From positions 1 to 41,917 of the forward strand of contig WJOY01000009.1 in the NCBI GenBank assembly GCA_009619075.1: a stretch of DNA of 41,917 nucleotides, given 5' to 3'. This document shows positions 16,384 through 24,870 of the stretch, piece after piece. The first letter of the stretch is position 1. Every line of letters starts with the position of its first letter. This stretch comes from Dehalococcoidia bacterium. GTDB lineage: Bacteria > Chloroflexota > Dehalococcoidia > GIF9 > AB-539-J10. Position numbers and translations under genes: made by a program. The notes under the pieces are model-generated. The model saw only the letters and a list, made by a program, of their open reading frames with translations, made no database searches and was not told the DNA's origin.

Positions 16384-16417
16384 CGAAGGGCTCGGCATGA
16401 CAAGCAAAGTTGCTAAA
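16384..16417. repeat. Fragment of the dispersed repeat
   Basis: GAAGGGCTCGGCATGACAAG then CAAAGTTGCTA matches the end of the element at 15131-15159 (AGGGTCAGAATGACAAGCGG then AGTTGCTA). It lies between the DUF39 and NIL-ferredoxin genes. Confidence 0.55.
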
Positions 16418-16440
16418 GAATTTGATAACGGAGTGACAAG

Positions 16441-16851
16441 ATGGATATCTCTAGAAGAATAGTGCTTCATTTTCCTCCCCGTGTGACAGGACAGCCGGTT
16501 GTTTACCATCTGGCCAAAGATTTCGATCTCACATTTAACATTCTTAAAGCCTCGATAACGCCCGGAGAAGAGGGCTTGCTAATCATGGAACTAAGCGGTG
16601 ACCAGAGAAACTATGATAAAGGCATCCAATATCTCAATGAAGTGGGGGTAAAAATCCAGTCCTTAAGCCAAGACGTAGTCCGTGACGAAGCCAGGTGCAC
16701 TCACTGCGGAGCTTGTATCAACCTTTGCCCCACTATCGCTTTCTCTTTAGAACCAAAAACCAGGAGGGTGCTCTTTGACCATAATAAGTGCGTCGTTTGC
16801 GGGTTATGTGTCAAGGCTTGCCCTCCCCGAGCTATGAGACTGTATTTCTGA
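16441..16851 (+). CDS. NIL-domain 2[4Fe-4S] ferredoxin, homocysteine biosynthesis partner
   Basis: The 136 residues combine an N-terminal NIL domain (about 5-75, a domain otherwise known from methionine transporters) with a ferredoxin domain carrying two CxxCxxCxxxCP clusters (CTHCGACINLCP and CVVCGLCVKACP). This is the known partner of DUF39 in homocysteine formation (MA1822 in Methanosarcina), thought to supply electrons or sulfur. It is 64 bp after the DUF39 gene, with a repeat fragment in the gap. Confidence 0.9.
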   Translation: MDISRRIVLHFPPRVTGQPVVYHLAKDFDLTFNILKASITPGEEGLLIMELSGDQRNYDKGIQYLNEVGVKIQSLSQDVVRDEARCTHCGACINLCPTIAFSLEPKTRRVLFDHNKCVVCGLCVKACPPRAMRLYF

Positions 16852-16861
16852 GCCTTTAGCT

Positions 16862-17587
16862 ATGTACCAGCCACAGGCCTATCGCCATTGGATTAAGGAC
16901 AGCGACTTAGTTTCCTTCAATGTAGTAGTAAAGCAGACAGACTTATATATCCGAGCCCGGCGCAACCTCAAGGAGAAAGCTCTTAAATCCGTGTTAAAAC
17001 ACCGTGCCTCTCTTGAGAAATACATCGAGCATCACCCACTTTTTCTAACTACATTGGAACCTTACCAGACTGAGAAAGACGCTCCAGCCATCGTTAAAGA
17101 GATGACCAAGGCATCGCAGTCAGCTGGCGTCGGTCCCATGGCCGCAGTTGCTGGCGCCATTGCTGAAGCCGTAGGCAAAGACTTGCTCCCCTTTTCACCA
17201 GAGATAATTGTGGAAAACGGTGGCGATATCTTTCTAAAGATATTGAAGAAGAGACTAGTGGGAATTTATGCCGGCCAATCACCCTTTACAGGAACAATCG
17301 CCCTGGAAATCAAGCCAGAGGAAACACCTTCAGGTATATGCACTTCCTCGGCAACCATAGGTCACTCCTTGAGCCTGGGCAGTGCCGATGCCGTTATCGC
17401 ACTTTCACCTTCCACTCCTTTAGCCGACGCCATAGCTACTGCTATAGGCAACGTGGTTAAAGACGCAGAAGACATTCCTAAGGCAATCGAGAAGGCTCAA
17501 AGAATAGAGGGACTACACGGCATAGTTATCATCAAGGATGACAAAATAGCAATTTGCGGCAAAGTAAAAATTGTGCCTCTTAGCTAG
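16862..17587 (+). CDS. UPF0280 (COG2122) family protein
   Basis: The 241-residue protein is a UPF0280 member: ASQSAGVGPMAAVAGAIAEA, IVENGGDIFLK and GTSSATIGHSLSLG-like motifs are characteristic of this ApbE-related family. It recurs with DUF39 and the NIL-ferredoxin and was linked genetically to homocysteine synthesis in methanogens; its exact step is unknown. It follows the ferredoxin gene by 10 bp, completing the cluster. Confidence 0.88.
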   Translation: MYQPQAYRHWIKDSDLVSFNVVVKQTDLYIRARRNLKEKALKSVLKHRASLEKYIEHHPLFLTTLEPYQTEKDAPAIVKEMTKASQSAGVGPMAAVAGAIAEAVGKDLLPFSPEIIVENGGDIFLKILKKRLVGIYAGQSPFTGTIALEIKPEETPSGICTSSATIGHSLSLGSADAVIALSPSTPLADAIATAIGNVVKDAEDIPKAIEKAQRIEGLHGIVIIKDDKIAICGKVKIVPLS

Positions 17588-17596
17588 AGTTCTTAT

Positions 17597-18559
17597 TTAA
17601 AACGCACATGCTGAACAAGTCTCCACTGTGAAAACTATGCTCTTGCTAACCATATTGCCATAAGCGTCGGACACTGTTACCGTAACGGTAACTTCAACTG
17701 CCCCATCCGGGGCAGTCCAGGTAATCATAGAGCCCTCCCCGGAAATCTCGCCTCCGTCAATCTTATCTCCACTGGCCAACCACTCATAGCTTAACTCATC
17801 GCCATTAGGATCAAAAGCAACACACTCAATATCGTAGCTTTTACCCTTTAAGACCCTATACACACCTGAGTCTACATCCAAATATTTAGGTTCTTTGGCA
17901 GTGACAACTAGCTCTTTAATAATCGGCGGACGGAGGACTGCTACGCTAATAGTCAGCATTCCTGTGTCTTCACCACCATAGCCATCGCTGACGACAACTG
18001 TGATAGTATAAAGGCCTTCTGCCTCGGGAGCAGTCCAGGTAACTATCGAACCTGTGTCAGAAATATTACCTCCGCTAGCTGACCACTGATAACTTAACTC
18101 ATCATCATCGGGGTCTTCAGCATGACATTCAATACGACAACTGCCTGAAGGAGTCACCCAATCCGCATCGGCTATCAAGCTGATAGTCGGTGGATGATTG
18201 TCCTTCACCTCGATAGTTACAGAACCAGTAGCTTCGCCACCATTGCCATCGGTTACCCTGACCATGATATTATAGATATCTTCAGTCTCGGGGGCAGTCC
18301 AGGCAACAGTAGCTCCATCCCCATTTATATTGCCCTCCCCGGCCGACCACTCATAGCTTAACTCATCACCATCTTCATCCCAAGCGACGCACTCAATTAC
18401 ACAACTGTCCAGGGGACCAATTATGCTCTGCTTGGCTTCGATACTAGTGACGAGCGGCGGGTGGTTAGTTGGGGAGCAACCACCCAGGAAAAAAATAGTA
18501 ATGAGCAAGACAGCAAAAGCAGACATCCATTTATTTAGTTTAAAGAAAGCTAATTCCAT
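17597..18559 (-). CDS. Lipoprotein with three PKD-like repeats
   Basis: From ATG 18559 (AAAGGG upstream) the 320-residue protein has a lipoprotein signal with the lipobox FLGGC at C28. Three Ig/PKD-like domains of about 90 residues follow, each with ECxAxDxDxDELSYxWSA and a TWTAP motif, then a threonine-valine-rich last strand. Two Cys per domain could form disulfides. Such domains are usually for surface binding. The C-terminus ends ETCSACAF. A TTG start 9 codons upstream is possible but less good. Confidence 0.85.
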   Translation of the reverse strand: MELAFFKLNKWMSAFAVLLITIFFLGGCSPTNHPPLVTSIEAKQSIIGPLDSCVIECVAWDEDGDELSYEWSAGEGNINGDGATVAWTAPETEDIYNIMVRVTDGNGGEATGSVTIEVKDNHPPTISLIADADWVTPSGSCRIECHAEDPDDDELSYQWSASGGNISDTGSIVTWTAPEAEGLYTITVVVSDGYGGEDTGMLTISVAVLRPPIIKELVVTAKEPKYLDVDSGVYRVLKGKSYDIECVAFDPNGDELSYEWLASGDKIDGGEISGEGSMITWTAPDGAVEVTVTVTVSDAYGNMVSKSIVFTVETCSACAF

Positions 18560-18695
18560 TCCAAACCCTTTTCTTCCTATTAACAAAGCAGAGCTGAGAA
18601 TCCAAAAATCTCCCGGTATGAAACACTAATATAATCAAACCCACGAAATTAGGCAACTCTCGTCCTTGGAGCTAGACTTTGTAAAGGATTCTTAT

Positions 18696-19412
18696 CTATT
18701 CCTCGCTGGGATTTCCCTGATTGTGCTTCTGTTCCTGTGATCCTCCACCGGAGATTTCTCCTGGCTTGTGATGTCGCGCTTCCAATCTTTCTTGGATTCT
18801 TATTCGGGTCTCCTCGCCCACGTTACTGAATTGAAGATTGAGTTCTTCCTGATATTGTTCCATTTTCTGCTTCCCCTGAATTCTCTCAATGGCGTTCTCC
18901 AAATCAAAACTTGAATTTTCAATAGCATTAAGAATCCCCTCCTCTGCCTGCTCTGGCACCTTTTCTAATACGCTGGCTAAAACTTGTTGCTGGCGGAAGT
19001 GGTTTTCTTTTAATTTTTCAATCAATGCCTCGACATCTTTACCTTCTTCTCTTACTCTTTCCATCCTTTGAACAGCTCTTTGAAACTGCTCCTGGAATTT
19101 TTCACAGTGCTTCTCAGCAAGTTGGCATTTCCCTTTGTCGCACAGTTCCTTAATTGCTAAAGCATCCTCATTGGCAAATCTCAACGCCAGCTCAGCCTTT
19201 TTCTGGGAATTAAAAGCGAAAGAAAGCCGGATGGCTCTTCCCCAACCTTTCACAAAGTAAAAGGGTGAATCGGGCAGAATTCCAGGATCAGAAACCTCGC
19301 CAATAGAAACGTCCTCTTCCCCTGCTCCATCTTGCGCCCAAACTGGACTTGCTGGAAATGCCAGCCCGATAATCACAAAACTGGCAAGGATGGCAAAGAA
19401 CTTTTTACTCAT
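18696..19412 (-). CDS. Secreted DUF5667 domain protein
   Basis: The 238 residues begin with a signal peptide likely cut after PVWA (residue 26). The mature N-terminus has GILPDSPFYFVKGWGRAIRLSFAF, characteristic of DUF5667. The remainder is highly charged and helical, ending in a low-complexity Gly/Ser/Gln tail. Cys at CDKGKCQLAEKHC could bind metal or form disulfides. Function is unknown. Confidence 0.8.
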   Translation of the reverse strand: MSKKFFAILASFVIIGLAFPASPVWAQDGAGEEDVSIGEVSDPGILPDSPFYFVKGWGRAIRLSFAFNSQKKAELALRFANEDALAIKELCDKGKCQLAEKHCEKFQEQFQRAVQRMERVREEGKDVEALIEKLKENHFRQQQVLASVLEKVPEQAEEGILNAIENSSFDLENAIERIQGKQKMEQYQEELNLQFSNVGEETRIRIQERLEARHHKPGEISGGGSQEQKHNQGNPSEE

Positions 19413-19532
19413 ATTTTTATCCCCCCTATTTTAGTATTTTAACTCCGACCTTAAAAGTATATAACGAAAAAAAGAACATTTGGTTTAGACTTCACTGATA
19501 GCCCCCATTATCTCATTCCATCTGCCAGTCTC

Positions 19533-20249
19533 TCAAGCCTGGATCCAGAGCACCACACAATATATTCCCACCCCTATAAAGACAATGGAGACTATTATGC
19601 GGATGATTTTCTCAGCGCGGTTGACCGCGTTTAGCCAGGTGGAAACCCTGGCCACGCCAGCGGATATTAGCGTACCAAATACTAAAACGGGAAGCCCGGT
19701 GCCAATGGCAAACACCGCAGGTAGTGCCACACCACCGGTAGATTTAAGAGCTAAAGGTATCAATACTCCAAAGAACAGAACAGCACTATAAGGGCAAAAG
19801 GCCAGAGCAAATATAGCACCCATCAGGAACCCGCCTATCATGCCCCAATCAGCGACCTTTCCCCCTATCGAAGCTAGCTTCCCGCTTCCCAAACCAAAAG
19901 AAAGCCTGTCGATGTTTAGCATTAACAAACCTACCACAATCAAAAGCGGACCTAAGATTTGCTCGCCAAAATCCTGAAGAAATGAAGCAACTCCAGGGAT
20001 CTCAAGGCCAACCACGATGATCAGGATACCAAGTATGGAATAGGAAAACATGCGCCCCAGCGTGTAGAGTATTCCAGTCATAACGGCGTACCTGCGTTCT
20101 GTCACTTTGCGGCTAACATATGCTACGGCAGCAATGTTAGTAGCCATAGGGCAGGGACTGATAGCAGTTAGCAGCCCCAGAAGCAGCGCTGAAAGCACGG
20201 GGATATTAAGACTACTGGAGAGCTCCTGTATTATGCCACCCAATTCCAT
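19533..20249 (-). CDS. arsG: CcdA-like membrane protein, ArsG family
   Basis: The 238-residue protein has six membrane segments and the CcdA/DsbD-type first-segment motif LTAISPCPMATNIAAV (C33), with a second FALAFCPYSAVLF. It fits the ArsG family, which exports trivalent aromatic arsenicals in Shewanella. It abuts ArsF (a 1-bp overlap at 20249), the usual partner. A plain thiol-transport role as in CcdA cannot be excluded. Confidence 0.75.
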   Translation of the reverse strand: MELGGIIQELSSSLNIPVLSALLLGLLTAISPCPMATNIAAVAYVSRKVTERRYAVMTGILYTLGRMFSYSILGILIIVVGLEIPGVASFLQDFGEQILGPLLIVVGLLMLNIDRLSFGLGSGKLASIGGKVADWGMIGGFLMGAIFALAFCPYSAVLFFGVLIPLALKSTGGVALPAVFAIGTGLPVLVFGTLISAGVARVSTWLNAVNRAEKIIRIIVSIVFIGVGIYCVVLWIQA

Positions 20250-20704
20250 TACTTTACTTCACCAAGGCTTATTTCGATCTTGCTCTTCACTTCTTCGACG
20301 AATTCTTCATCATTGCCCAGGAGCAGCCATATATCATCTGTCACATCATCAATGTGCTCGGTACCATCTCTTATCGTGTTGACAAACAGGGATGATGTAA
20401 AAGCGCCATATTTCTCAACAACGGCAGCGTTTTCCCCATCCTGTACATTGACTACCTCAAAAGTTAGCTTGCCGCTAGTCAACTCATCCGTAAAATAAGT
20501 CTTTATCGTATGGCGAATGCCCTCTTCCGCATAGATGCAGCCACCGCAGCGCTGTGTCCGATGAAAGTAGACAACTTCAACCCTGTCAGCCAAGACTGAA
20601 GGCGTGTCTGAAGTTGGAGGTGCAGTAGAGGATGCTGTACAACCTAACATTAGAGACAGAATTAAACATGCCAAGAGAAGGGGATATAGAGTCTTGATTA
20701 CCAT
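20249..20704 (-). CDS. arsF: ArsF-like thioredoxin-fold lipoprotein
   Basis: From ATG 20704 (MVIKTLYPLLLACLILSLMLGC) the 151-residue protein has a lipoprotein signal with C22. The mature part has VVYFHRTQRCGGCIYAE with a C53-x2-C56 pair and a thioredoxin-like fold (FEVVNVQDGENAAVVEKYG), matching the ArsF/nitrophenyl reductase subunit family. The in-frame GTG at 20785 would add 27 odd residues before the signal. It should act outside the membrane and pass electrons to or with ArsG. Confidence 0.75.
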   Translation of the reverse strand: MVIKTLYPLLLACLILSLMLGCTASSTAPPTSDTPSVLADRVEVVYFHRTQRCGGCIYAEEGIRHTIKTYFTDELTSGKLTFEVVNVQDGENAAVVEKYGAFTSSLFVNTIRDGTEHIDDVTDDIWLLLGNDEEFVEEVKSKIEISLGEVK

Positions 20705-20781
20705 ACTAACTGTCCCTGTATTTATTCCTTTAAAATGGCCTTCACGATGAACTCTTTTGCCCGCAAGGGGAAATCTTATCT

Positions 20782-21324
20782 TCACTCTGCTACGTCCTCC
20801 GAAGCGACTGTCCCGAGCAGCCTGACCAGTGCCTCCTTGTCTTCAGCGAATTCAGGTTTACTTAAAGCAGAACAGTCCTTCAAGCGTTTTTGTCCCCTCA
20901 TCATAGCCACGGCGAAAGCAAAGCAGGTGGGGAGGCCGCATTCCCGACAGTTGGTCTTGGGCAAAAAGTCAACTATATCCTTCGCCTTTATCTCTCCCTT
21001 TCTCTCATAAAGGGGAGTGATACTTTCCCGCCTCTCCCAGGTATCATTTATCAACTCCCTGAGATAATCCAGAATCTTTATCGCATCTTCCTTATATAGC
21101 ACCTGTCCCACATCTATCCCCTGCGGCATAAGGCTTGTAAACCCTGTCTCCATTTTGAAATTAAGGCTTGGCACTCTAGGGGTATACACCGCATTCTTAA
21201 GGATAGCGTTAAGGTAAGGAAAAACCTCGCTGATATCATTGCTAAGCTCAGCTCTTACTGCAATCCATTCCGGATGACACAAACTGCGCCTGACCTTCGT
21301 TATCTTGTAGTTACGGAGAAGCAT
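20782..21324 (-). CDS. [4Fe-4S] binding protein with Fes-type C-terminal motif
   Basis: From ATG 21324, just 10 bp after the previous gene, the 180-residue protein has a C-terminal C126-x2-C129-x4-C134-x16-C151 cluster (TNCRECGLPTCFAF ... KDC), the pattern of the 4Fe-4S domain also found in corrinoid Fe-S proteins and RnfB. The N-terminal half is a VRAELSNDISEVFPYLNA-type region of DUF3786-like appearance. It may pass electrons in the ArsF/ArsG process. The codons upstream to 21468 overlap the preceding gene and are not used. Confidence 0.7.
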   Translation of the reverse strand: MLLRNYKITKVRRSLCHPEWIAVRAELSNDISEVFPYLNAILKNAVYTPRVPSLNFKMETGFTSLMPQGIDVGQVLYKEDAIKILDYLRELINDTWERRESITPLYERKGEIKAKDIVDFLPKTNCRECGLPTCFAFAVAMMRGQKRLKDCSALSKPEFAEDKEALVRLLGTVASEDVAE

Positions 21325-21334
21325 GGCACACCTA

Positions 21335-21604
21335 CTATTTTTTAACCCCAGCATATTGTCGTTTATACTCCTTGAGCAAGGTCTCTGAGTAATCATTATC
21401 CGCAGCAAATGCCACATAATTGTAAATCTTGACCCTTTGGAGCAATTCCTTTTTGATAGCCTCATCATCAGCTAGCTTCAGGTCGGCAACCTCCTTAAGA
21501 ATGCTTTCCAAATTCAAGATGCCCACCTGGAAACCATCAGGCAAGGTCAGCTTCTTTACCATCCTTGCAGCCGCTGCGGGGCAGCACGGTTTCTCCCCTT
21601 GCAT
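21335..21604 (-). CDS. Small CCP-motif protein of the arsenic operon
   Basis: The 89-residue protein begins MQGEKPCCPAAAARMVKKL and is otherwise helical, ending in EYKRQYAGVKK. AGGAGGG lies 5 bases before the ATG. I do not recognise it as a named family; it could be the counterpart of ArsE, which I cannot confirm. The position between the thioredoxin and the Fe-S protein suggests a redox or metal-binding role. No function should be assigned yet. Confidence 0.55.
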   Translation of the reverse strand: MQGEKPCCPAAAARMVKKLTLPDGFQVGILNLESILKEVADLKLADDEAIKKELLQRVKIYNYVAFAADNDYSETLLKEYKRQYAGVKK

Positions 21605-21612
21605 TTTCCCTC

Positions 21613-21882
21613 CTATCTACGTAATCTCTCCTCAATCCACTTCTTGATTTCCTTGACCTCAGGAATTCTGCCTTCTGCCATTTTTACTCCATCCACAATA
21701 ATGGCAGGAGTAAAGAAAACTCCTCGAGTCGATATCTGCCTAAAGCCCCTTACCTCTGTCACCATCACCTCCTCACTTTCTTTGAACTTTCCCTCCTTCT
21801 CTAATTCCTCCAGTGCCTTGTTCACATTCTTTTCAGCAGCAATACACCTAACACAGCCCGGTCCACAAATCTCGATCTTCAT
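21613..21882 (-). CDS. Glutaredoxin-like thioredoxin (TM0996/MTH895 type)
   Basis: The 89 residues start MKIEICGPGCVRC, with the redox pair C10-x2-C13 and an extra C6, then the cis-Pro TRGVFFTPAIIVDG, the layout of the TM0996/MTH895 group. These small thioredoxin-like proteins often stand in arsenic or metal permease operons. A strong AAGGAGGTG precedes the ATG. Confidence 0.85.
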   Translation of the reverse strand: MKIEICGPGCVRCIAAEKNVNKALEELEKEGKFKESEEVMVTEVRGFRQISTRGVFFTPAIIVDGVKMAEGRIPEVKEIKKWIEERLRR

Positions 21883-21909
21883 AGTGCACCTCCTTAATTC
21901 TATCTTCTC

Positions 21910-22953
21910 TCAAGATAAGATAAACCCGGCTACCCAGCCAACGAGGGTTCCCAGAATAATGATGGTCGGGATATAAACCAGAGCCTTCTTAAATCCAAAT
22001 ACCCTCCCTATAGCCAGCCAATTAGGTAAACTGATGCCTGGGCCAGTAAGCAACAGAGCTAAAGCAGGACCCTTGCCCATTCCCAGACTCATTAGAGTAT
22101 CCACAAACGGAGCCTCAGTCATAGTGGCAAAGTAAGTTACTGCCCCAATCATAGTAGCCAAAAAAGACTGCCTTAGCCCGGCTCCTCCCAGCCAGATCTC
22201 TATCCATTCCTGTGGCAGAACAGCACCGATAATTCCGACTGTAAACACGCCAATCAGAAGGAAAGGGGATATTGTGCGCACAAACCACCACGACTCTTTT
22301 AACCATCCCTTTATCTCGTCCCAGCTTTTAACTCGCCAGGCATAAAAAGCCGCTACTGCTGTCACCCCGGCCCATACATAAACCTTACTTAGGTAAGAAC
22401 CCCCTCTCACGGCATAATTGGGAGCCAGAAGGGTGACAACTAACAGTAAGAGCAGTATGACATCCTTTCTAGTCATCACCTTTCCACCAGAAGTCTGGAT
22501 AGTTAGCGCCCTCTCTTGTTCTTCCTTGCGAAAGGCAAGGTACATCACTGTGCCAACGATAAAAGACACTGATAGGGCGGCTACCACCCTGGCTATGACC
22601 ATCTGAGACCCGAGAATCGAACCGGTATAGACCAGGGCTAATATATTAGCCGCTGGAGCAACCCAGAGAAGGATGAAGGCGGGGCCAATTCCTGCCCCGC
22701 CGTGATAAATGCCACTAGCAACAGGGATAACAGTGCACGAGCAGACTGACACGAGGAAACTTCCGCCGCCAGCAATGACAAAGGATTTAATCTTGCTGGC
22801 AGCGCTGCCCAGATAGCCAATAATTGTCTCTCGGGAGACAAAGGATACTATTGCCCCAGCTAAAAGGAATGCCGGAACAAGGCAAGTGAGCACATGCAAG
22901 GCAACATATCCTTTCAGGGCATTTAGCCCGGCCTGTAAAAGTTGTTCAGCCAT
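21910..22953 (-). CDS. arsP: ArsP-like permease (DUF318)
   Basis: The 347-residue protein has about eight to ten hydrophobic segments in two halves, with VSVCSCTVIPVASGIYHGGAGIG in the first and PFVDTLMSLGMGKGPALALLLTGPGISLPNW in the second; the CSC motif is as in the ArsP organoarsenical permeases. It stands next to the ArsR gene and the ArsF/ArsG genes, which points to efflux of a trivalent organoarsenical. The YHS-containing permease in operon 1 is a distant relative. Confidence 0.82.
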   Translation of the reverse strand: MAEQLLQAGLNALKGYVALHVLTCLVPAFLLAGAIVSFVSRETIIGYLGSAASKIKSFVIAGGGSFLVSVCSCTVIPVASGIYHGGAGIGPAFILLWVAPAANILALVYTGSILGSQMVIARVVAALSVSFIVGTVMYLAFRKEEQERALTIQTSGGKVMTRKDVILLLLLVVTLLAPNYAVRGGSYLSKVYVWAGVTAVAAFYAWRVKSWDEIKGWLKESWWFVRTISPFLLIGVFTVGIIGAVLPQEWIEIWLGGAGLRQSFLATMIGAVTYFATMTEAPFVDTLMSLGMGKGPALALLLTGPGISLPNWLAIGRVFGFKKALVYIPTIIILGTLVGWVAGFILS

Positions 22954-23011
22954 TCAATTCCTTCAAAGTAGAAGCATTTATGCACATAGCCAAATATGAT
23001 TGTCAAAAAAT

Positions 23012-23362
23012 TTATTTGCGTATTGCTCTCGGCCCAACTCGCATAGCGCGACTTAGCCTCTCTCTATCCCACAATATAATCTCCTCATTAACCAGAGAGC
23101 CACGGAGTACTTCAATTAGAGCGGCAACATAGCTATTCATCGCCTGCTCATCAATAGCATAAACCATCCATAACCCCTCTCTCCTAGATTTAACAAAGCC
23201 AGCACCTTCGAGTATGCCAAGATTGCGTGAGGCGCGGGACTGAGAGATGTCCAGTGCTTGCATTATCTCGCAAACACAGCATTCTCTTTCCAGGAGGACT
23301 TTCAAAATCCTAATCCTGGTCTCATCAGATAGAGCCCTAAAAACTTTGACTAGCTCACGCAT
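23012..23362 (-). CDS. arsR: ArsR family repressor of arsenic operon 2
   Basis: The 116-residue winged-helix protein has LSDETRIRILKVLLERECCVCEI, in which C28, C29 and C31 form the metal site near the usual ELCVC location, followed by the recognition helix SQSRASRNLGIL. It reads from a promoter with an operator (23380-23436). The permease gene starts 58 bp downstream. Its cysteine site differs from the operon 1 repressor, so the two were recruited independently. Confidence 0.9.
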   Translation of the reverse strand: MRELVKVFRALSDETRIRILKVLLERECCVCEIMQALDISQSRASRNLGILEGAGFVKSRREGLWMVYAIDEQAMNSYVAALIEVLRGSLVNEEIILWDRERLSRAMRVGPRAIRK

Positions 23363-23379
23363 GCCTTGAGTTCCCCAAG

Positions 23380-23436
23380 ACTATATGCACATTTTCGCAT
23401 ATAGTGTATAATATCGGGGCGGGGTTTTTGTGTCAA
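23380..23436 (-). promoter_or_regulatory. Promoter-operator of arsenic operon 2
   Basis: On the minus strand TTGACA (23436-23431) and TATTAT (23413-23408) are separated by 17 bases. Immediately downstream a 9-bp inverted repeat (ACTATATGC at 23380-23388 and GCATATAGT at 23397-23405) overlaps the transcription start, as expected for an ArsR site. The ATG at 23362 follows after 17 bases. Confidence 0.8.
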
Positions 23437-23551
23437 TAGTCTATACTGGCTTATATAATTAGGGGGCACATTGGATTCTTATAGTTCCCAGTGTGGTTGC
23501 CACCTTAGAGTTGTTAAAGCTAGAATATAGACTTAAAACAGTACATCCACA

Positions 23552-24751
23552 ATGAATAATAAGCTGACTAATTTTTGTAGAAAAATTTATCACGACCCTT
23601 TCAAGAGATACTTAGTCATATCTTTAATAATCTTGGGTACAGTCCTTCTATTTACCGGTCAGGAATCGGCAATGTCGATTCCCGGCGAAGGTCTTGAAGT
23701 CCATTTCTTTTACGTTTCGGGCTGTTCACCTTGTGAGGAACAAAAGCCATTTAATGAAGAGTTAGCCAACACATACTCAATTGCTTTCATTTATCACGAT
23801 GCTGGGGAACCTGAAGGGTCTGCTCTATTAACACAAATGCTTGCCGATGTAGGAATAAAAGGAAAGCAACTACAATTTCCGGCAACAATTTTCGGTGGTC
23901 AAGCTTTCCTTGGTTGGAAATCAGCAGAAACGACGGGCAAAGAGATTGAAAAAACTTTGCAAGAATGTCTGGCAGGAATTTGCCCGGAAACAGGGAGAGG
24001 GGAACCCGAAGATGAAGCAACATTGCCCATTGTAGGGAAAATAAAACTTTCCGACTATTCGCTTCCCGGTTTAGCCATAATTCTGGGGCTTGTTGATGGC
24101 TTCAATCCCTGTGCTATGTGGGTGCTTGCTTACCTTATATCCTTAATTATGACCTTAAAAGACAAGAGAAGGATATGGCTACTCGTTGGCTCCTTTGTTT
24201 TTGCCTCGGGGGTATTGTATTTCCTCTTCATGACAGCTTGGCTTAACGCTTTCCTCCTCATTGGCTACTACAAGCCAGTGACAATAGTGATCGGATTAGC
24301 AGCTTTGGGTGCAGGGACATTAAACATAAGGGAATTCATAAGAACAAAGGGGGCCATTGTCTGTGAAGTAGGAGATGAAGAATCTAGGAAGAAAACGATG
24401 AGGAGGATGGAGAAGGTTGTCTTTTCCCCCTTGACCTTAGCCACGGTAGCCGGAATCATAGCTCTCGCTTTTGCGGTAAATCTTATTGAATTCGTCTGTT
24501 CCGCGGCGATTCCGGCGACTTTTACCCGCGTCCTATCCTTGAGCCATCTCTCAACCTTTCAATATTATGCCTACATTCTACTATATGACCTCTTTTTTAT
24601 GCTTGATGATCTTATTATTTTTGGCTCGGCTGCTCTTGCTATGACTTCAACCTTGGGAGACCGATATGCCAAGTATTGCAGACCATTCGGGGGAACGATA
24701 CTGTTCATTCTGGGTGTATTACTCCTTTTCGCCCCCCATTTGTTACCTTAA
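23552..24751 (+). CDS. Thioredoxin-CcdA fusion membrane protein
   Basis: The 399-residue protein has an N-terminal membrane anchor (about 20-37), a thioredoxin-like domain with C58-x2-C61 (YVSGCSPCEEQ) and the segment HDAGEPEGSALL, then six membrane segments with a DsbD/CcdA-type motif (VDGFNPCAMWVLAYL) at about 190. It could move electrons across the membrane to the exported thioredoxin domain, as DsbD does. It diverges from arsenic operon 2 and may serve its extracellular ArsF, which is only an inference. The tRNA-His gene follows. Confidence 0.82.
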   Translation: MNNKLTNFCRKIYHDPFKRYLVISLIILGTVLLFTGQESAMSIPGEGLEVHFFYVSGCSPCEEQKPFNEELANTYSIAFIYHDAGEPEGSALLTQMLADVGIKGKQLQFPATIFGGQAFLGWKSAETTGKEIEKTLQECLAGICPETGRGEPEDEATLPIVGKIKLSDYSLPGLAIILGLVDGFNPCAMWVLAYLISLIMTLKDKRRIWLLVGSFVFASGVLYFLFMTAWLNAFLLIGYYKPVTIVIGLAALGAGTLNIREFIRTKGAIVCEVGDEESRKKTMRRMEKVVFSPLTLATVAGIIALAFAVNLIEFVCSAAIPATFTRVLSLSHLSTFQYYAYILLYDLFFMLDDLIIFGSAALAMTSTLGDRYAKYCRPFGGTILFILGVLLLFAPHLLP

Positions 24752-24793
24752 TTGAAAACGCTGGCAAATATCGAGTATAATATTTGTGTTTGT

Positions 24794-24868
24794 GGTGAGC
24801 GTAGCCTAGTGGTTTAAGGCGCCAGGTTGTGGCCCTGGAGATCGTGGGTTCAAATCCCACCGTTCACC
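24794..24868 (+). tRNA. tRNA-His (GTG)
   Basis: The 75-nt sequence folds as a cloverleaf with the extra 5' G (24794) facing C73 (24868), diagnostic for tRNA-His. The acceptor stem is GTGAGCG/CGTTCAC, the anticodon loop TTGTGGC (anticodon GTG), and the T arm GTGGGTTCAAATCCCAC. CCA is not encoded. It ends 3 bases before the tRNA-Arg half, so the two tRNAs were originally in tandem. Confidence 0.95.
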
Positions 24869-24870
24869 CT

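Noticed and set aside
20705-20785. Longer N-terminus for the ArsF-like lipoprotein
   Set aside because: It would put 27 charged residues before a normal lipoprotein signal; GTG 20785 overlaps the previous gene and is less likely.
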